NCBI GenBank assembly: GCA_036001465.1 | Contig: DASYUH010000032.1 | Location: forward strand, 1 to 64,000 | DNA length: 64,000 bases | Direction of reading: 5' to 3' | Source of the DNA: Candidatus Polarisedimenticolia bacterium | GTDB taxonomy: Bacteria > Acidobacteriota > Polarisedimenticolia > Gp22-AA2 | In this document: piece by piece, positions 1 through 9,685 of the stretch | How the letters are laid out: each line of letters starts with the position of its first letter | Position numbering within the stretch: the stretch's first letter is position 1 | The notes under the pieces: generated by a model | Told to the model about the DNA's origin: nothing | Database searches by the model: none | The model's input: only the letters and a program-made list of their open reading frames with translations | Program-made: the position numbers and the translations under genes

Positions 1-1466
1 TCGGGCGGCGTGGTGCCGATCCAGTGCGCGTGCGCCAGGAAATCTCTCACCACCCGCTCGGCGTCCTCCCCTTCGTCCTGGGGGACCGCGGCGAGGACGT
101 GGTGCAGATCGTGGTTCTCCGCGTCCACGACGAAATAGTGGATGATCGAGACAGGAACGCCGGTCTTGTTCTTGCCGACACCGACGAACCGGAAGCCCTG
201 GAAGGGCGAGGGAATGTCTCCGTCGTCCTTCACCACGGTGAGCCCCTGGGCGCCCAGGGCCTGCCTGAATTCCGACCGGAACTCGCCGGGCTCCTCGAGC
301 ATGCCCTGAGGATAGGCGAAGAGCGTCACCCGGTGACCGCTCGCGTGCCACCACTGCGATCGTGCCGTCGCGTCGTCCGCGAAGATTTCCCATTCCGCCG
401 TCTTGCGGCTGCCCCGCCAGGAGGCGTCCGTTCCGCCGAGGTCCAGGTCGCGATCCACCACCGGCCGCGCCGACCCCGCGAGGGGCAGGACGCCGACCAC
501 GAGAAGCGCCGACGCGAGACCGCCGATCGTCGCGAGCCGGCCGTATCCGGATCGCCGCGCCGCCGTTTCGGGCTTGCTGCGGGACACCAGGATCTGGCTC
601 AGGTGCACGCTCTCCAGCTTGGTCAGAAAGAACAGCAGGGCGCCGACCCCCACGACCACGCCGACGCCCCCCGGCTCGGACTGCAGGAGCATCAGGAGGA
701 AGACTCCGTAGAGGAACACCTCCCCCAGGAAATCGGCTGCGGCCAGGAAGGGATGGCCCGCATACAGGAGACCGGCACCCGGGAACGCCAGCGACAGGGC
801 GGTCGCGAGGCGCGAGGACCGGAATTCGGTCCGGCACGCGTCGCAGGATTTCGGACTGGCCGGCACCGCGGCGACGCACTGCGGGCAGTGCCAGAGCGGC
901 ACCTTCTGCGCCCCCGCGGCCCCTTCCTGCTGCAGGCGCGTCTTCAGGCGGGGCAGCAGGAGATCGAGGAGCTTCTTGTCCCCCCGGAGCGGCACTCTCC
1001 AGGCCTGCTTCCTGCCCTCGACGGGCGCGAGCGTCAGCTTGCCGAACCCGAGCTTCAGATCGCGGACGCTGGCCCAGGGATAGGACCGCACGCGAGTCTC
1101 GGCCTTCTTGCCGCGCACGCCGAGGAGCACCTCGATGAGGCGCGATTCGGTGAACACCAGAACCACCTGGTGGTACGTCATGGCCATGTAGCCCAACGCG
1201 AGGCAGGTCAGAACGGGCGGCACCTCCATGGCGTGCGCGACGTAGAGGACGTGCTCGTCCTGACGCAGCAGGCGTCCCGCCAGCGGCATGGCGGCCTTCC
1301 ACTGTTCCAGCCGCCCGCGCTGCAGGCGGGGGCTCAGGAACGCCGACGCCCCGGGGAAGAGGTCGGACGGGCTCCCGGACTTGGCCTTTTCCACCAGCGG
1401 CCTGTCCGCCAGGGGGCCGAGATGCTCGGGTTCAATCTTGTGATCGCGCGCTCCTGCAGGGATCAT
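1..1466 (-). CDS. Multidomain membrane protein with PH-like domain and zinc ribbon (3' end outside window)
   Basis: The minus frame stays open from an ATG at 1466, preceded by a strong GGAGGTGG ribosome site, to the left edge, giving at least 488 residues. The first ~170 residues look like a bacterial PH-type domain with a hydrophobic stretch (LTCLALGYMAMTYHQVVLVF). A zinc ribbon follows (CPQC, then CDAC). Next come hydrophobic segments near LSLAFPGAGLLYAG, LLFFLTKL and IGGLASALLVVGVLPL, and then a soluble C-terminal region. This is probably an inner-membrane protein of unknown function. Long open frames on the opposite strand here are Arg/Gly/Pro-rich shadows. The C-terminus lies beyond the window. 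Confidence 0.7.
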   Translation of the reverse strand, partial: MIPAGARDHKIEPEHLGPLADRPLVEKAKSGSPSDLFPGASAFLSPRLQRGRLEQWKAAMPLAGRLLRQDEHVLYVAHAMEVPPVLTCLALGYMAMTYHQVVLVFTESRLIEVLLGVRGKKAETRVRSYPWASVRDLKLGFGKLTLAPVEGRKQAWRVPLRGDKKLLDLLLPRLKTRLQQEGAAGAQKVPLWHCPQCVAAVPASPKSCDACRTEFRSSRLATALSLAFPGAGLLYAGHPFLAAADFLGEVFLYGVFLLMLLQSEPGGVGVVVGVGALLFFLTKLESVHLSQILVSRSKPETAARRSGYGRLATIGGLASALLVVGVLPLAGSARPVVDRDLDLGGTDASWRGSRKTAEWEIFADDATARSQWWHASGHRVTLFAYPQGMLEEPGEFRSEFRQALGAQGLTVVKDDGDIPSPFQGFRFVGVGKNKTGVPVSIIHYFVVDAENHDLHHVLAAVPQDEGEDAERVVRDFLAHAHWIGTTPP

Positions 1467-1741
1467 CGTGTTCCACCTCCGCGGGTCAGAACATGCGGCC
1501 GCAGGCAGCCCGCGTCAAGGGTTCCAGCGATTTCTGGACTTCTCCATCCGTCCGCCTATGTTGGTATCAGGTGACGTGCGGCTCATCAGACCCGGGGGTC
1601 TGAAGACCTCGGAGCACCGATTGATGCAGGCGCCCTCGACATCCACCTCCTTGGAATCGGCCTCCGGCCCTCGCCTCGGCCCGGCCCGGCGCGTGGTGCG
1701 CGGTCATGGCGGTGGGACGTGCGCCGGGCGCGCGGTGCGCG

Positions 1742-2176
1742 ATGCATAGGAAAACGATCCTGCTCGTCGAGGACAATCTGGATGACGAGGCGCTGACGCT
1801 TCGGGCCCTGAAGCGGCACAACGTCGCCAACGAGGTCGTCGTCGCCCGCGACGGCACGCAGGCGCTGGACTATCTCTTCCGGGCGGCCGAGGGCGGGGAC
1901 GGAGGGACCGCGATCCCCGAGCTCGTCCTTCTGGACATCAAGCTGCCCGGCATCGACGGCCTGGAGGTGCTGCGCCGCCTGCGCCAGGATCCGCGCACCC
2001 GGAGGCTGCCGGTCGTCATGCTGACCTCGTCGGTCGAAGAGAGCGACCGGCTCGCCAGCTACGACCTGGGGGCCAACAGCTATGTGCGCAAGCCGGTCGA
2101 TTTCGTCGAGTTCAGCGAGGCGATCAAGCAGGTGGATCTCTATTGGCTCGTCCTGAACGTGGCGCCACCCCGGTAG
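1742..2176 (+). CDS. Single-domain response regulator (Rcp1-like)
   Basis: This 144-residue protein is a lone receiver (CheY-like) domain. It opens with KTILLVEDNLDDE (the acidic pair), has the phospho-acceptor Asp in ELVLLDIKLPG, the switch Thr/Ser in VVMLTSS and the conserved Lys in YVRKPVDF. The spacing and the LDYLF segment resemble the Rcp family that pairs with phytochrome-type hybrid kinases. There is no output domain, so it probably relays phosphate. It ends 17 bp before the hybrid kinase gene, consistent with one operon and one phosphorelay. The ATG at 1742 is chosen because it begins directly at the domain; longer starts add only low-complexity residues. Confidence 0.88.
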   Translation: MHRKTILLVEDNLDDEALTLRALKRHNVANEVVVARDGTQALDYLFRAAEGGDGGTAIPELVLLDIKLPGIDGLEVLRRLRQDPRTRRLPVVMLTSSVEESDRLASYDLGANSYVRKPVDFVEFSEAIKQVDLYWLVLNVAPPR

Positions 2177-2193
2177 AGCCTGGAGAGGGCACG

Positions 2194-3744
2194 ATGGGCA
2201 AGCCGCTGCGGCTTCTGATCATCGAGGACTCGGAGGACGACGCCGAGTTCGTGCTGCGCGAGCTCCGTCAGGACGGCTTCGATCCCGCCTGGGAGCGGGT
2301 GGACACGGCCGAAGGCATGCAGAGCGCCCTCGCGCGCCAGGACTGGGACATCATCATCTCGGACCACAGCATGCCGGTGTTCAGCGCCCCGGCGGCCCTG
2401 GCGCTCCTGCACAGGACCGGGCGGGACATCCCCTTCATCATCGTCTCCGGCAGCATCGGCGAGGAGCAGGCCGTCCAGGCCATGAAGCTGGGGGCGAAGG
2501 ACTACATCCTCAAGGGGCGCCTGACCAAGCTCCCCGCCGCGGTGACGCGCGAAGTGCGTGAGGCGGAGCTCCGGCGGGAACACTCGCAATCGAAGGAGCT
2601 CCTGAGCCAGACCCAGGGCCGGCTGGACGTCGCGATGGGCCAGCTCATGCAGGCCGAGAAGATGACCGCCCTCGGCGAGCTGGTCGCCGGCGTGGCGCAC
2701 GAGATCAACAATCCTCTGTCGACCATCATGGGGTACACGCAGCTCCTGCTCGCCAGGGGCGTCCCCGCCGAGATCCAGAGACGGCTGGACATCGTGCACT
2801 CCGAAGCCAATCGTCTCGCCAAGATCGTCAGGAATCTGCTCACGTTCGCGCGCAAACACCCTCCCGAAAAGAAGCACCTCGGGCTGAACGGGATCATCGA
2901 GAAGACTCTCGAGCTCAAGGCCTATCACTTCCGGGCCAGCCAGATCATCGTGGAGAAGGACCTGGCCGCCGACCTTCCGGGCACGATGCTGGACTTCCAC
3001 CAGATCCAGCAGGTCGTCCTGAACCTCCTCAACAACGCCGAGCAGGCGATCGTCGAAGTGAAACGCGGCGGGACCATCCGGCTGACGACCCGCCAGGCCG
3101 GCGACCGGATCGAGTGCCGGATCGCGGACGACGGGCCGGGCGTTCCCCGCGAAATCGCCGAGCGCATCTTCGAGCCGTTCTTCACCACCAAGAAGGAAGG
3201 GAAAGGGACCGGCCTCGGCCTGTCGCTCTGCTACGGAATCATCCAGGAGCATGGCGGCAGCATCCGGGTGGAGTGCGGGCCCGGCCAGGGAGCCACGTTC
3301 GTGATCGACCTGCCGCTGCTGGGCAATCCGGAGACCGCGCTGCCCGACACGGCCGACACAGTCCCCGCCACGGTCTCCTCCCTTCGGATTCTCGTGATCG
3401 ACGACGAGTCGAGCATCCAGGATCTCCTGGTGGAGCTTTTGAGGACGCAGGGACATCAGGTCGACACCGCCTCCGACGTCCCCGAGGCTCTGCAGAAGAT
3501 CGCGTCGAACGGCCACGACCTCATCATCTCCGACATGAAGATGCCGCACGGCACCGGAAGGGACATCTACCGGGCGGTCCTGCAGAAGAACGCCCGGATG
3601 GCCCGGCGCATCGTGTTCACGACCGGCGACGGAGCGAGCGCGGAGATCAAGAAGTTCCTGACGGAAGCCGGCAACGAGATTCTCTTCAAGCCGTTCAAGC
3701 TCGAAGACCTCGCGAAGGCGATCGCCCTCGCGACGCGGAACTGA
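2194..3744 (+). CDS. Hybrid sensor histidine kinase (REC-HisKA-HATPase-REC)
   Basis: This is a 516-residue soluble hybrid kinase. Residues ~1-125 form a receiver domain ([10 protein letters not shown], phospho-Asp in [10 protein letters not shown]). A coiled-coil linker follows. The HisKA domain has its H-box at [16 protein letters not shown]. The ATPase domain has an N-box (LLNNAEQAI), G1 (DDGPGVP), F-box (FEPFFTTK) and G2 (GTGLGLSL). A C-terminal receiver ([28 protein letters not shown]) ends the protein. No membrane segment is seen, so the signal probably enters through the N-terminal receiver. ATG 2194 has a GGAGAGG ribosome site and lies 17 bp after the Rcp-like gene. The input signal is unknown. 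Confidence 0.92.
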   Translation: MGKPLRLLIIEDSEDDAEFVLRELRQDGFDPAWERVDTAEGMQSALARQDWDIIISDHSMPVFSAPAALALLHRTGRDIPFIIVSGSIGEEQAVQAMKLGAKDYILKGRLTKLPAAVTREVREAELRREHSQSKELLSQTQGRLDVAMGQLMQAEKMTALGELVAGVAHEINNPLSTIMGYTQLLLARGVPAEIQRRLDIVHSEANRLAKIVRNLLTFARKHPPEKKHLGLNGIIEKTLELKAYHFRASQIIVEKDLAADLPGTMLDFHQIQQVVLNLLNNAEQAIVEVKRGGTIRLTTRQAGDRIECRIADDGPGVPREIAERIFEPFFTTKKEGKGTGLGLSLCYGIIQEHGGSIRVECGPGQGATFVIDLPLLGNPETALPDTADTVPATVSSLRILVIDDESSIQDLLVELLRTQGHQVDTASDVPEALQKIASNGHDLIISDMKMPHGTGRDIYRAVLQKNARMARRIVFTTGDGASAEIKKFLTEAGNEILFKPFKLEDLAKAIALATRN

Positions 3745-3778
3745 TCCCACCTTCGCCAAAGCCGCGCCCTGGCTTGAT

Positions 3779-3807
3779 TTGCCTCGGACTCCTCCTCGTC
3801 GTATAAG
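3779..3807 (+). promoter_or_regulatory. Predicted sigma-70-type promoter
   Basis: TTGCCT (3779-3784) and TATAAG (3802-3807) are separated by 17 bp. The gene starting at 3849 follows, with a GGAAAGGAGG ribosome site in between. Placement is by consensus only. Confidence 0.45.
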
Positions 3808-3848
3808 TATTGATGTCCCATATGTCCGTTTCGGAAAGGAGGACGACC

Positions 3849-4535
3849 ATGCGACGGATCAGGCTGTTGAGTTTGATGGCGGCGACGCTGTTGTCGGTCG
3901 CCGTCCCGGCCCGCGCCGACGAAGCCGCTCCGGGAAAACCGGCCGTAACCGGCAAGGACAACGCGGTGCAGAGGATCGAGGCCGCGTCGGCCCGGCAGAT
4001 GGAGATTCTCACCGCGCTCCTCTCGAAGGTCCCGGAGCAGGCCCGGCCGGGCATCGAGAAGGCGATCGCGGCGGCGCAGGCCGGACACGACAAGGCCATC
4101 GCCGCGCTCACGGGTCACGGCGGCCCCGACGGCGAGGGCCTCGCCGGAATGGCGCCGGCGAACGAAGCCGGCGTGCAGGAGGATTCGGGCAAGCCCGAGG
4201 TGACCGGTCTCGAGCGCGCCCGGGCCGCGGTGGCGGCCGGGTTCGAGCACGCCACCGCCGCGCTTCAGGGACTGCTCGATCAGGTGCCGTCCCGGGTCGC
4301 GTCCCGGATCGAGGCGGCGCTCAATCGTCTCGACGACACCCGGACCGTCGCCCTGCGGAACCTCGATGGCCTGATCGCCGGCGAGAGACCGGATCATCCG
4401 GGCCTGCAGGAGCGCGCCGAGCGTCCCGAGACTCCAGAACGGCCGGATCGGCCGGAGCGCCCCGAACGGCCTCAGCTGCCGGAACGCCCCGAGCGGCCGC
4501 AGCCACCGGATCATCCTTCGCCGCCGAACGCCTAG
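3849..4535 (+). CDS. Secreted protein with duplicated helical repeat and Pro/Glu/Arg-rich tail
   Basis: This 228-residue protein starts at ATG 3849 behind GGAAAGGAGG. It has a signal peptide (LLSLMAATLLSVAVPARA, cleaved near ADE). The mature part contains two related helical units of ~45 residues, one around LLSKVPEQARPGIEKAI and one around LLDQVPSRVASRIEAAL. The last ~40 residues are a charged, proline-rich run of PERP/PDRP units encoded by near-repeated DNA. It is probably periplasmic, and the tail could bind surfaces or peptidoglycan. I do not recognise a named family with confidence; the helical units faintly recall DUF5667-type domains. Confidence 0.7.
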   Translation: MRRIRLLSLMAATLLSVAVPARADEAAPGKPAVTGKDNAVQRIEAASARQMEILTALLSKVPEQARPGIEKAIAAAQAGHDKAIAALTGHGGPDGEGLAGMAPANEAGVQEDSGKPEVTGLERARAAVAAGFEHATAALQGLLDQVPSRVASRIEAALNRLDDTRTVALRNLDGLIAGERPDHPGLQERAERPETPERPDRPERPERPQLPERPERPQPPDHPSPPNA

Positions 4536-4551
4536 ACACCGCGCGGCGACG

Positions 4552-5364
4552 GTGCGGGTCCGTTTCGCCTGCCCCCGGGGAAGGGCCTTCACGGCCCTTC
4601 CCCTTTTTGCTCTCGTCGCCGCGACGCTCCCGGGCGCCAGCGCCATGGCGGGGGCCCGGACCGACTTCCGATTTCTCCCGGCTTACTTCAGCGGAGATTA
4701 CGGAACCGGGATCGATACGTCCATCGTCTATCTCCCGATGATCCTCGTCGTCTCGTCCGAGAGGCAGGAGTTCCGGGTGACCGTTCCGTACCTGTCGATC
4801 CGGACGCGCGAGCCGGTCCTGTACCTCAACGGCGAAGTGATCGCACCGGCCCCCGGCGGGAGCACGGCGGAATCGGGTCTCGGCGACGTGCTGGTCCAGG
4901 AAGAGGTCTTCGTTCTCCAGGGAACGGCGCGACGTCCCTGGGTTTCCGGCATCCTCCGGATCAAACTCCCAACGGCCGACGACACGAAAGGGCTCGGCAG
5001 CGGTGAGCCCGATTTCGGCGCGGGCGTCGCCGTGACGCAGCCCCTCGGAGGTGCCTGGAACCTGATCGGGACCTGGATGCACACTGCGCGAGGCGATCCG
5101 GCGGGGTTCGACTTCCGCGACACCTCCTGGCTCACCGCCGGCGTCCACCGGCGCCTGTCGGACCGATCGTCCTGGCATGCCTTCTTCGATCGGCGCCAGT
5201 CGGTCATCGAAGGGAACCCCGACCTCGCCGACTTCAGCCTCGGCTACGACCGCGCGCTGGCGCGGGGCGTCACGTTCCGCTCCGCCGTGTTCGTCGGCCT
5301 CTCCGACACGGCCGAGGACTTCGGGGTCAGCGCCGGGTTCTCGGTCGCCTGCGGGGGGCGTTGA
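4552..5364 (+). CDS. Outer-membrane β-barrel protein (MetA-degradation/transporter-like)
   Basis: This is a protein of about 270 residues with a signal peptide (ALPLFALVAATLPGASAMA) and repeated amphipathic strands. It has the EFRVTVPYLSIR and GLGDVLVQEEV pattern of the family annotated as phenol-degradation MetA-pathway or transporter barrels. It ends in a strand, but with an atypical GGR tail. The GTG at 4552 is used because it includes the signal peptide. It lacks a clear ribosome site, and its first codons form an intrinsic terminator hairpin, so the true start and expression are uncertain. A shorter start at ATG 4645 would lose the signal peptide. Confidence 0.65.
   Translation: MRVRFACPRGRAFTALPLFALVAATLPGASAMAGARTDFRFLPAYFSGDYGTGIDTSIVYLPMILVVSSERQEFRVTVPYLSIRTREPVLYLNGEVIAPAPGGSTAESGLGDVLVQEEVFVLQGTARRPWVSGILRIKLPTADDTKGLGSGEPDFGAGVAVTQPLGGAWNLIGTWMHTARGDPAGFDFRDTSWLTAGVHRRLSDRSSWHAFFDRRQSVIEGNPDLADFSLGYDRALARGVTFRSAVFVGLSDTAEDFGVSAGFSVACGGR
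4577..4608 (+). terminator. Strong intrinsic terminator hairpin inside the start of the next ORF
   Basis: A perfect 11-bp stem (4577-4587 with 4593-4603) has a TTCAC loop and is followed by TTTTT (4604-4608). It lies 41 bp after the stop of the gene ending at 4535, so it probably terminates that transcript. It also falls inside the predicted signal-peptide coding region of the next gene. Confidence 0.75.
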
Positions 5365-5393
5365 TCCGCCCGGAGGAAGGCGCCCGCCCCCTT

Positions 5394-8083
5394 TCAGTGG
5401 GAGGCGGGGACCTCCGCCTCGAGGATCGTGTCGCGGAAGAGCGGGCGCCCGGCCACCGCGATCCGGAACGCCCACACGGTCGCTCCCAGAATGACGACCA
5501 GGGCCGGCAGCCCGGCCCCCGCGCGCCAGGACGAGAGATCGAACGTCATCGGAGTCTGCGCCAGGAGGTCTCCGATGGAGATGCAGGTGATGGTCGACAG
5601 CAGACCGAAGCGCAGCAGCAGGATCCAGAACAGGCTCATGGTGCCCGCCATGAACCCGGCGTACATCGCGAGGGATCCAGCGCCGGGATAGAAAATCATG
5701 GCGCCGACCAGCGAGACGAGGAGGATCGCCGGCCAGCTCCTGCGGAACAGCAGCCGGAGCACCAGGAACAGCATGACCGGCATGAAATTGGTGAGCACGC
5801 TGGTCGTGTGCATGGCCAGGGTCGCGGTCACGGCGTGGCGCAGCCCGCGGAGCGCCTCGAGGCTCCACAGATCGGCGAACGGCGGCACCGACGGGAGCCC
5901 GAGCCGTCCGGGCAGCCACTGGAGCATGCGGATGTTCAGGGCGAACACCACGCCGAAGACCGCCCCGACCAGGAGGTCCCGTCCGACGAGCGGATCCCGC
6001 GAGCGGCCTCCGAACAGCCTCACCCAGGACACGAGCATGCGGGGCCAGAGGCGGCGGGCGTACGGCTCGAGCGCGATGTAGAACAGCCAGACGAGGCCGA
6101 CGCGATACATCGCGTAGGCCAGGTGCCCGACGAAGAGGACCACCTCATGCTCCGGCGGCAGGTGGTGCGCCCCGAGAATCCAGAGAAGGCGGATCCCTCC
6201 CAGGTACAGAGCGAACCGCAGAGCGGTCCGCCGGTCGCCCCGGCCGTTCCGGATATTGCGCACCGCAAGGAACACGGCGCCGGTCAGCACGATGAGGAAC
6301 GCCCCCGCCTCGAAGATCGCGGAGGCCCGTCGTTCGGCATGGGGCTCCGACCCATCGGGCACGGAAGCCCGGCTCCAGGGCTCGAAGATCCGGAACCAGA
6401 CCGGCCGGCCCTGAAAGGACGCGGCCTCGACGTGGATCGGCACGTCCGGCGCGTCAGGATAGGTCCCGTCCCAGGCGACCCGGCGATCGGCGTAGACGGG
6501 GGGCGACCAGGACGCGCCGGCCTCCCGCAGCGCCGCCGTTCCCAGTCCCGCCGCCCCGAGAATCGGACCCCAGTCGGGGCCGGCGGGCGCCTCCCCGGGG
6601 TCCTGGCGCTCCGGAGGAACGGCCGTCAGCGCCTGCAGGCGGCCCTCGGGGTCGAGGGCAATCTGCAGCATGTCGGGCAGGTTGTTCGGCGGATCGGCGA
6701 ACCAGTCCCCCGTGCTCGCCGGGGAGTGCCGCACCAGGGGACGGGGGCTTTGCCGGTACCAGAAGAGCAGCCCGGCGGGCCGGCTGCGACGGAGCGGCCC
6801 CCACGGGTCGATCCGCGGTCCCGATTCCTGCAGGTGCCGAAGTAGATCCTCGTTGCGCTCGAAGGCGCCGATGCTGTCGGCCGGCGCGCTGTCGTAGCCC
6901 GCGACGCGCGCGATCTCCCGCGCCCGCTCGATGAGCGCGTCGGGCGGCTTCCTGAGGGGGACGAGATTCACGAGCCCCGTCTGCTCCCCCAGGAAGACGA
7001 CGAGCCCCGTGCCGAGCACCATCGCGGCGAGGCCCGCCCAGGCGAGGGCCGGACTCAACCCTGAGCTCTGCCCTGCCTCGGCCAGAAGCTCCGGGGACGG
7101 GGTCTCGCCGGCCGCGAGGGCGGCCCCGATCGGGTCCCCTCCCGGCAGGGCGGCCGCCACCGCGAGGGCCGACGCGGGGCGGAGAGCCGGATCCGTCTCG
7201 AGACAGCGCAGGATCACCCGCTCGACCGCGGGGTCGAGCCCGTCGACCAGACTGGCCGGGCTCGCCGGCGTCGAATCGCGCCGACGCGACAGCTCCTCCG
7301 GCGTGCGCGCCTCGAACGCGGGCTTGCCCGTGAACAGCTCGTAGAGCACCAGCCCCAGGGCGTAGACGTCGCTCCGGACGGTCACCTCCCGCCCCGCGTG
7401 CTGCTCCGGCGCCATGTAGGCCGGTGTCCCGGCCCGCACCTGCGGCCCCTGAATCTCCGCCGCGAGGCCGGCCAGCCCGAAGTCGGTCACCTTCACCTGC
7501 CCGCGGCCGTCGATCATGACGTTGGCCGGCTTCAGATCGCGGTGCAGGATCCCCTGCTCGTGCGCCGCGGCCAGTCCCCCGCAGAGCTGTCGGGCCACGC
7601 GAATCGCCCGATCGAGCGGGAACCGTCCGATCCGCCGCAGGAGCGAGGCGAGGTTTTCTCCGTCGACGTACTCCATCGACAGGAACTGCTGGCCGTCGGC
7701 CTCGCCGATGTCGTGGACGCGGCAGACGTTCCGGTGGGTCACCCGCAGCGCCAGACGCACTTCGTTCAGGAAACGCCCCTGCCTTCCGGGCTCCGCCTCG
7801 AGCTCCTGAGGCAGGAACTTCAGCGCGACCGGGTCCCCAGCTTCAGATCGTCGGCGCGATACACCTCCCCCATTCCTCCGCGGCCCAGGAGCCCGACGAT
7901 GCGGTAGCGGCCGGCGAGCAGCGTGCCGGGGAGGAACCGCTCGGGCCTCGAGGTCCCCTGCGATCCCGCCTCCTGCATGTGTGTCCGCGTGGGGGTTTCT
8001 GACCGGGATTCGAGCGGCGCGCCGCAGATGAGACAGAAGCGGCTGGTTTCGGGGATGTCGCTCGCGCACGACTGGCAGCGCAT
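5394..8083 (-). CDS. Membrane Ser/Thr protein kinase with zinc ribbon, one-base frameshift
   Basis: ATG 8083 begins a zinc ribbon (CQSC and CLIC). A Pkn-type kinase domain follows: GRGGMGEVYRADD, then VALKF with the catalytic Lys, HRDLKPANV, the DFG triplet and GTPAYMAPEQ. After the kinase come a membrane segment, a periplasmic region and several transmembrane helices. The total is about 896 residues. The reading frame shifts between ADDLKLG and DPVALKF, at a run of four G (minus strand) at 7835-7838; one extra G would restore the frame exactly. Every conserved motif is present on both sides, so this is either a sequencing/assembly error or a very recent mutation. The substrate is unknown. 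Confidence 0.82.
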
Positions 8084-8214
8084 CGATCGGTCCCTCGAGG
8101 GGTGTCGGCGGCGGAAGAGTACCACGCCCGGACCGCGTGGTGGCCCGCTCGCGGCCGCGCCGTGGAAGAGCCCGAGGGAGGGTGCTAGAATCCCTGCCTC
8201 TCGAGGGGAGGTCG

Positions 8215-8571
8215 GTGGACGTGCGGTTTCGATTCGTGGCGGTGGGGATGCTCCTGTCCTGCCTCGCCTCCTTCGTTCCTCCGCTGGCGGCCCGCGGCGG
8301 AACCGCCTGCGCCATGGCCCGCTGCGGCCGGTCGTGCTGCTGCGCCCCCGGGAAGGACGTCGATCGCTGTCGCCTCGGACGTCCATGCGGGGCCGGGGCC
8401 TCCTCCGAGATCCCGATGGCGCCGCTCGGAAGCGGACGGCCCGCCCTCCTCCCCCGCCCCGAGGCCTCGCAACCGCTGATCGCGGAGCGGCCGGTTCACG
8501 TGGAAGACTGGCGCCCCGCCGCGGGACCGAGCCTCGACCCGCCGTTTCATCCCCCGCGCCCGCGTTCCTGA
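8215..8571 (+). CDS. Small secreted Cys-rich protein
   Basis: This protein of ~118 residues starts from GTG 8215 or GTG 8221, behind GGGGAGG. It has a signal peptide (FVAVGMLLSCLASFVPPLAA) and a Cys cluster just after cleavage (CAMARCGRSCCCAPGK). The C-terminal half is Pro/Arg-rich. It lies 54 bp before a β-barrel gene on the same strand, suggesting a two-gene unit. The Cys cluster could bind metal or form disulphides. No family is recognised, and part of the tail could be non-coding-like GC-rich sequence. Confidence 0.5.
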   Translation: MDVRFRFVAVGMLLSCLASFVPPLAARGGTACAMARCGRSCCCAPGKDVDRCRLGRPCGAGASSEIPMAPLGSGRPALLPRPEASQPLIAERPVHVEDWRPAAGPSLDPPFHPPRPRS

Positions 8572-8625
8572 AGCGATTCAGCCGCTTCTGATCCTCAACC
8601 CGCTTCTCGAACGGAGGGAACTGCC

Positions 8626-9624
8626 GTGTCTCTGCGTACTGCCCGTATTCTTGCCGCAGGCGCCTGCCTGATGCTGTTCACCCGCCCGACCACGGTCCAT
8701 GCAACGTGCGGCTCGGCCAACTGCTTCCTCGTCACCGGCACCCAGGAGGGGGTCGGGAACCGGGGCCAGCTCATCGTGGACCTGTCGTTTCGTTACGTCG
8801 TCCAGGACCGCAAGCTCTCCGGGACCCGGAAAGTCGGCGAGGTCCTGACGCCCAGGGTCGACTTCGAGAGCGGCGTCCTCGAGCCGGACCACCACCGGGA
8901 GATCCGGACGCAGAACACCCTGGTCGAGATCGACATGGCCTACGGACTGACCGACCGGCTGGCCCTCGAGTGGCAGCTGCCGGTCATCAACGACCGCGAT
9001 CACGAGCACTTCGGCGACGTCGGCACCGTCGACGAGCACTTCTCGAATGCGGACGGCTCCTCCGGCTTCGGCGACATCCGGGCGGGGATCCGTTATGCCC
9101 TGGCGGTCAAGGCGCGGCAGATCCTGATCGGCGGCCTGGCCGTCAAGTTGCCGACCGGCCAGTACAAACTGCTCGACAGCGAAGGGGAGATCAACGAGCC
9201 GACCATCGAGCCCGGCACCGGCTCGACCGACTTCATCGGATCCCTCGCCTGGTCGCGCCAGATCGTTCCCCAGAAGGGGGAATGGTTTCTCTCGGGCTCC
9301 TACCGGTGGAACGGGGAGAACGGACTGGACTACCGGTTCGGCGACGAGATCCAGACGAGCACCGGGTTCCGCTACCGGACGGAGCATCTGGTCACATGGT
9401 CCCTGCAGGTGAACGGACGGAGGGCCGATCGGGACGAGTTCCTGGGGGACGGCGTCCCGTCGACCGGCTCCACCCTCGTCAACCTGACCCCCGGGATCCG
9501 GCTCGAGATCAAGACCGGCACGTCCATCTACGGGTTCGTCCAGGTCCCCGTGTACCAGAAGGTGAACGAGGTCAACCTCGCGCCGGGGCCCGGGATCATG
9601 CTCGGCGTGTCGCACCCGTTCTGA
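8626..9624 (+). CDS. Outer-membrane β-barrel protein
   Basis: This 332-residue protein has a signal peptide (ARILAAGACLMLFTRPTTVHA) and an early Cys pair (CGSANC). About 12 alternating amphipathic strands follow (for example TLVEIDMAYGLTDRLALEW and GDIRAGIRYAL), and it ends in Phe (GVSHPF), the usual β-barrel assembly signal. It resembles the MetA-degradation/transporter barrel family. GTG 8626 has GGAGGGA upstream. The substrate is unknown. It may act with the Cys-rich protein encoded just upstream. Confidence 0.75.
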   Translation: MSLRTARILAAGACLMLFTRPTTVHATCGSANCFLVTGTQEGVGNRGQLIVDLSFRYVVQDRKLSGTRKVGEVLTPRVDFESGVLEPDHHREIRTQNTLVEIDMAYGLTDRLALEWQLPVINDRDHEHFGDVGTVDEHFSNADGSSGFGDIRAGIRYALAVKARQILIGGLAVKLPTGQYKLLDSEGEINEPTIEPGTGSTDFIGSLAWSRQIVPQKGEWFLSGSYRWNGENGLDYRFGDEIQTSTGFRYRTEHLVTWSLQVNGRRADRDEFLGDGVPSTGSTLVNLTPGIRLEIKTGTSIYGFVQVPVYQKVNEVNLAPGPGIMLGVSHPF

Positions 9625-9685
9625 CCGAGGTCCGGGGGGCCGCACCAGCCCCCCGGGGCTGTCGCGCATAGAACACAAATCGCGA

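Noticed and set aside
24-1574. Long plus-strand open frame
   Set aside because: Arg/His/Pro-rich composition without domains. The minus frame has a good ribosome site, membrane helices and a zinc ribbon.
2140-3759. 539-codon minus-strand frame opposite the hybrid kinase
   Set aside because: Shadow of a strongly supported kinase; no motifs.
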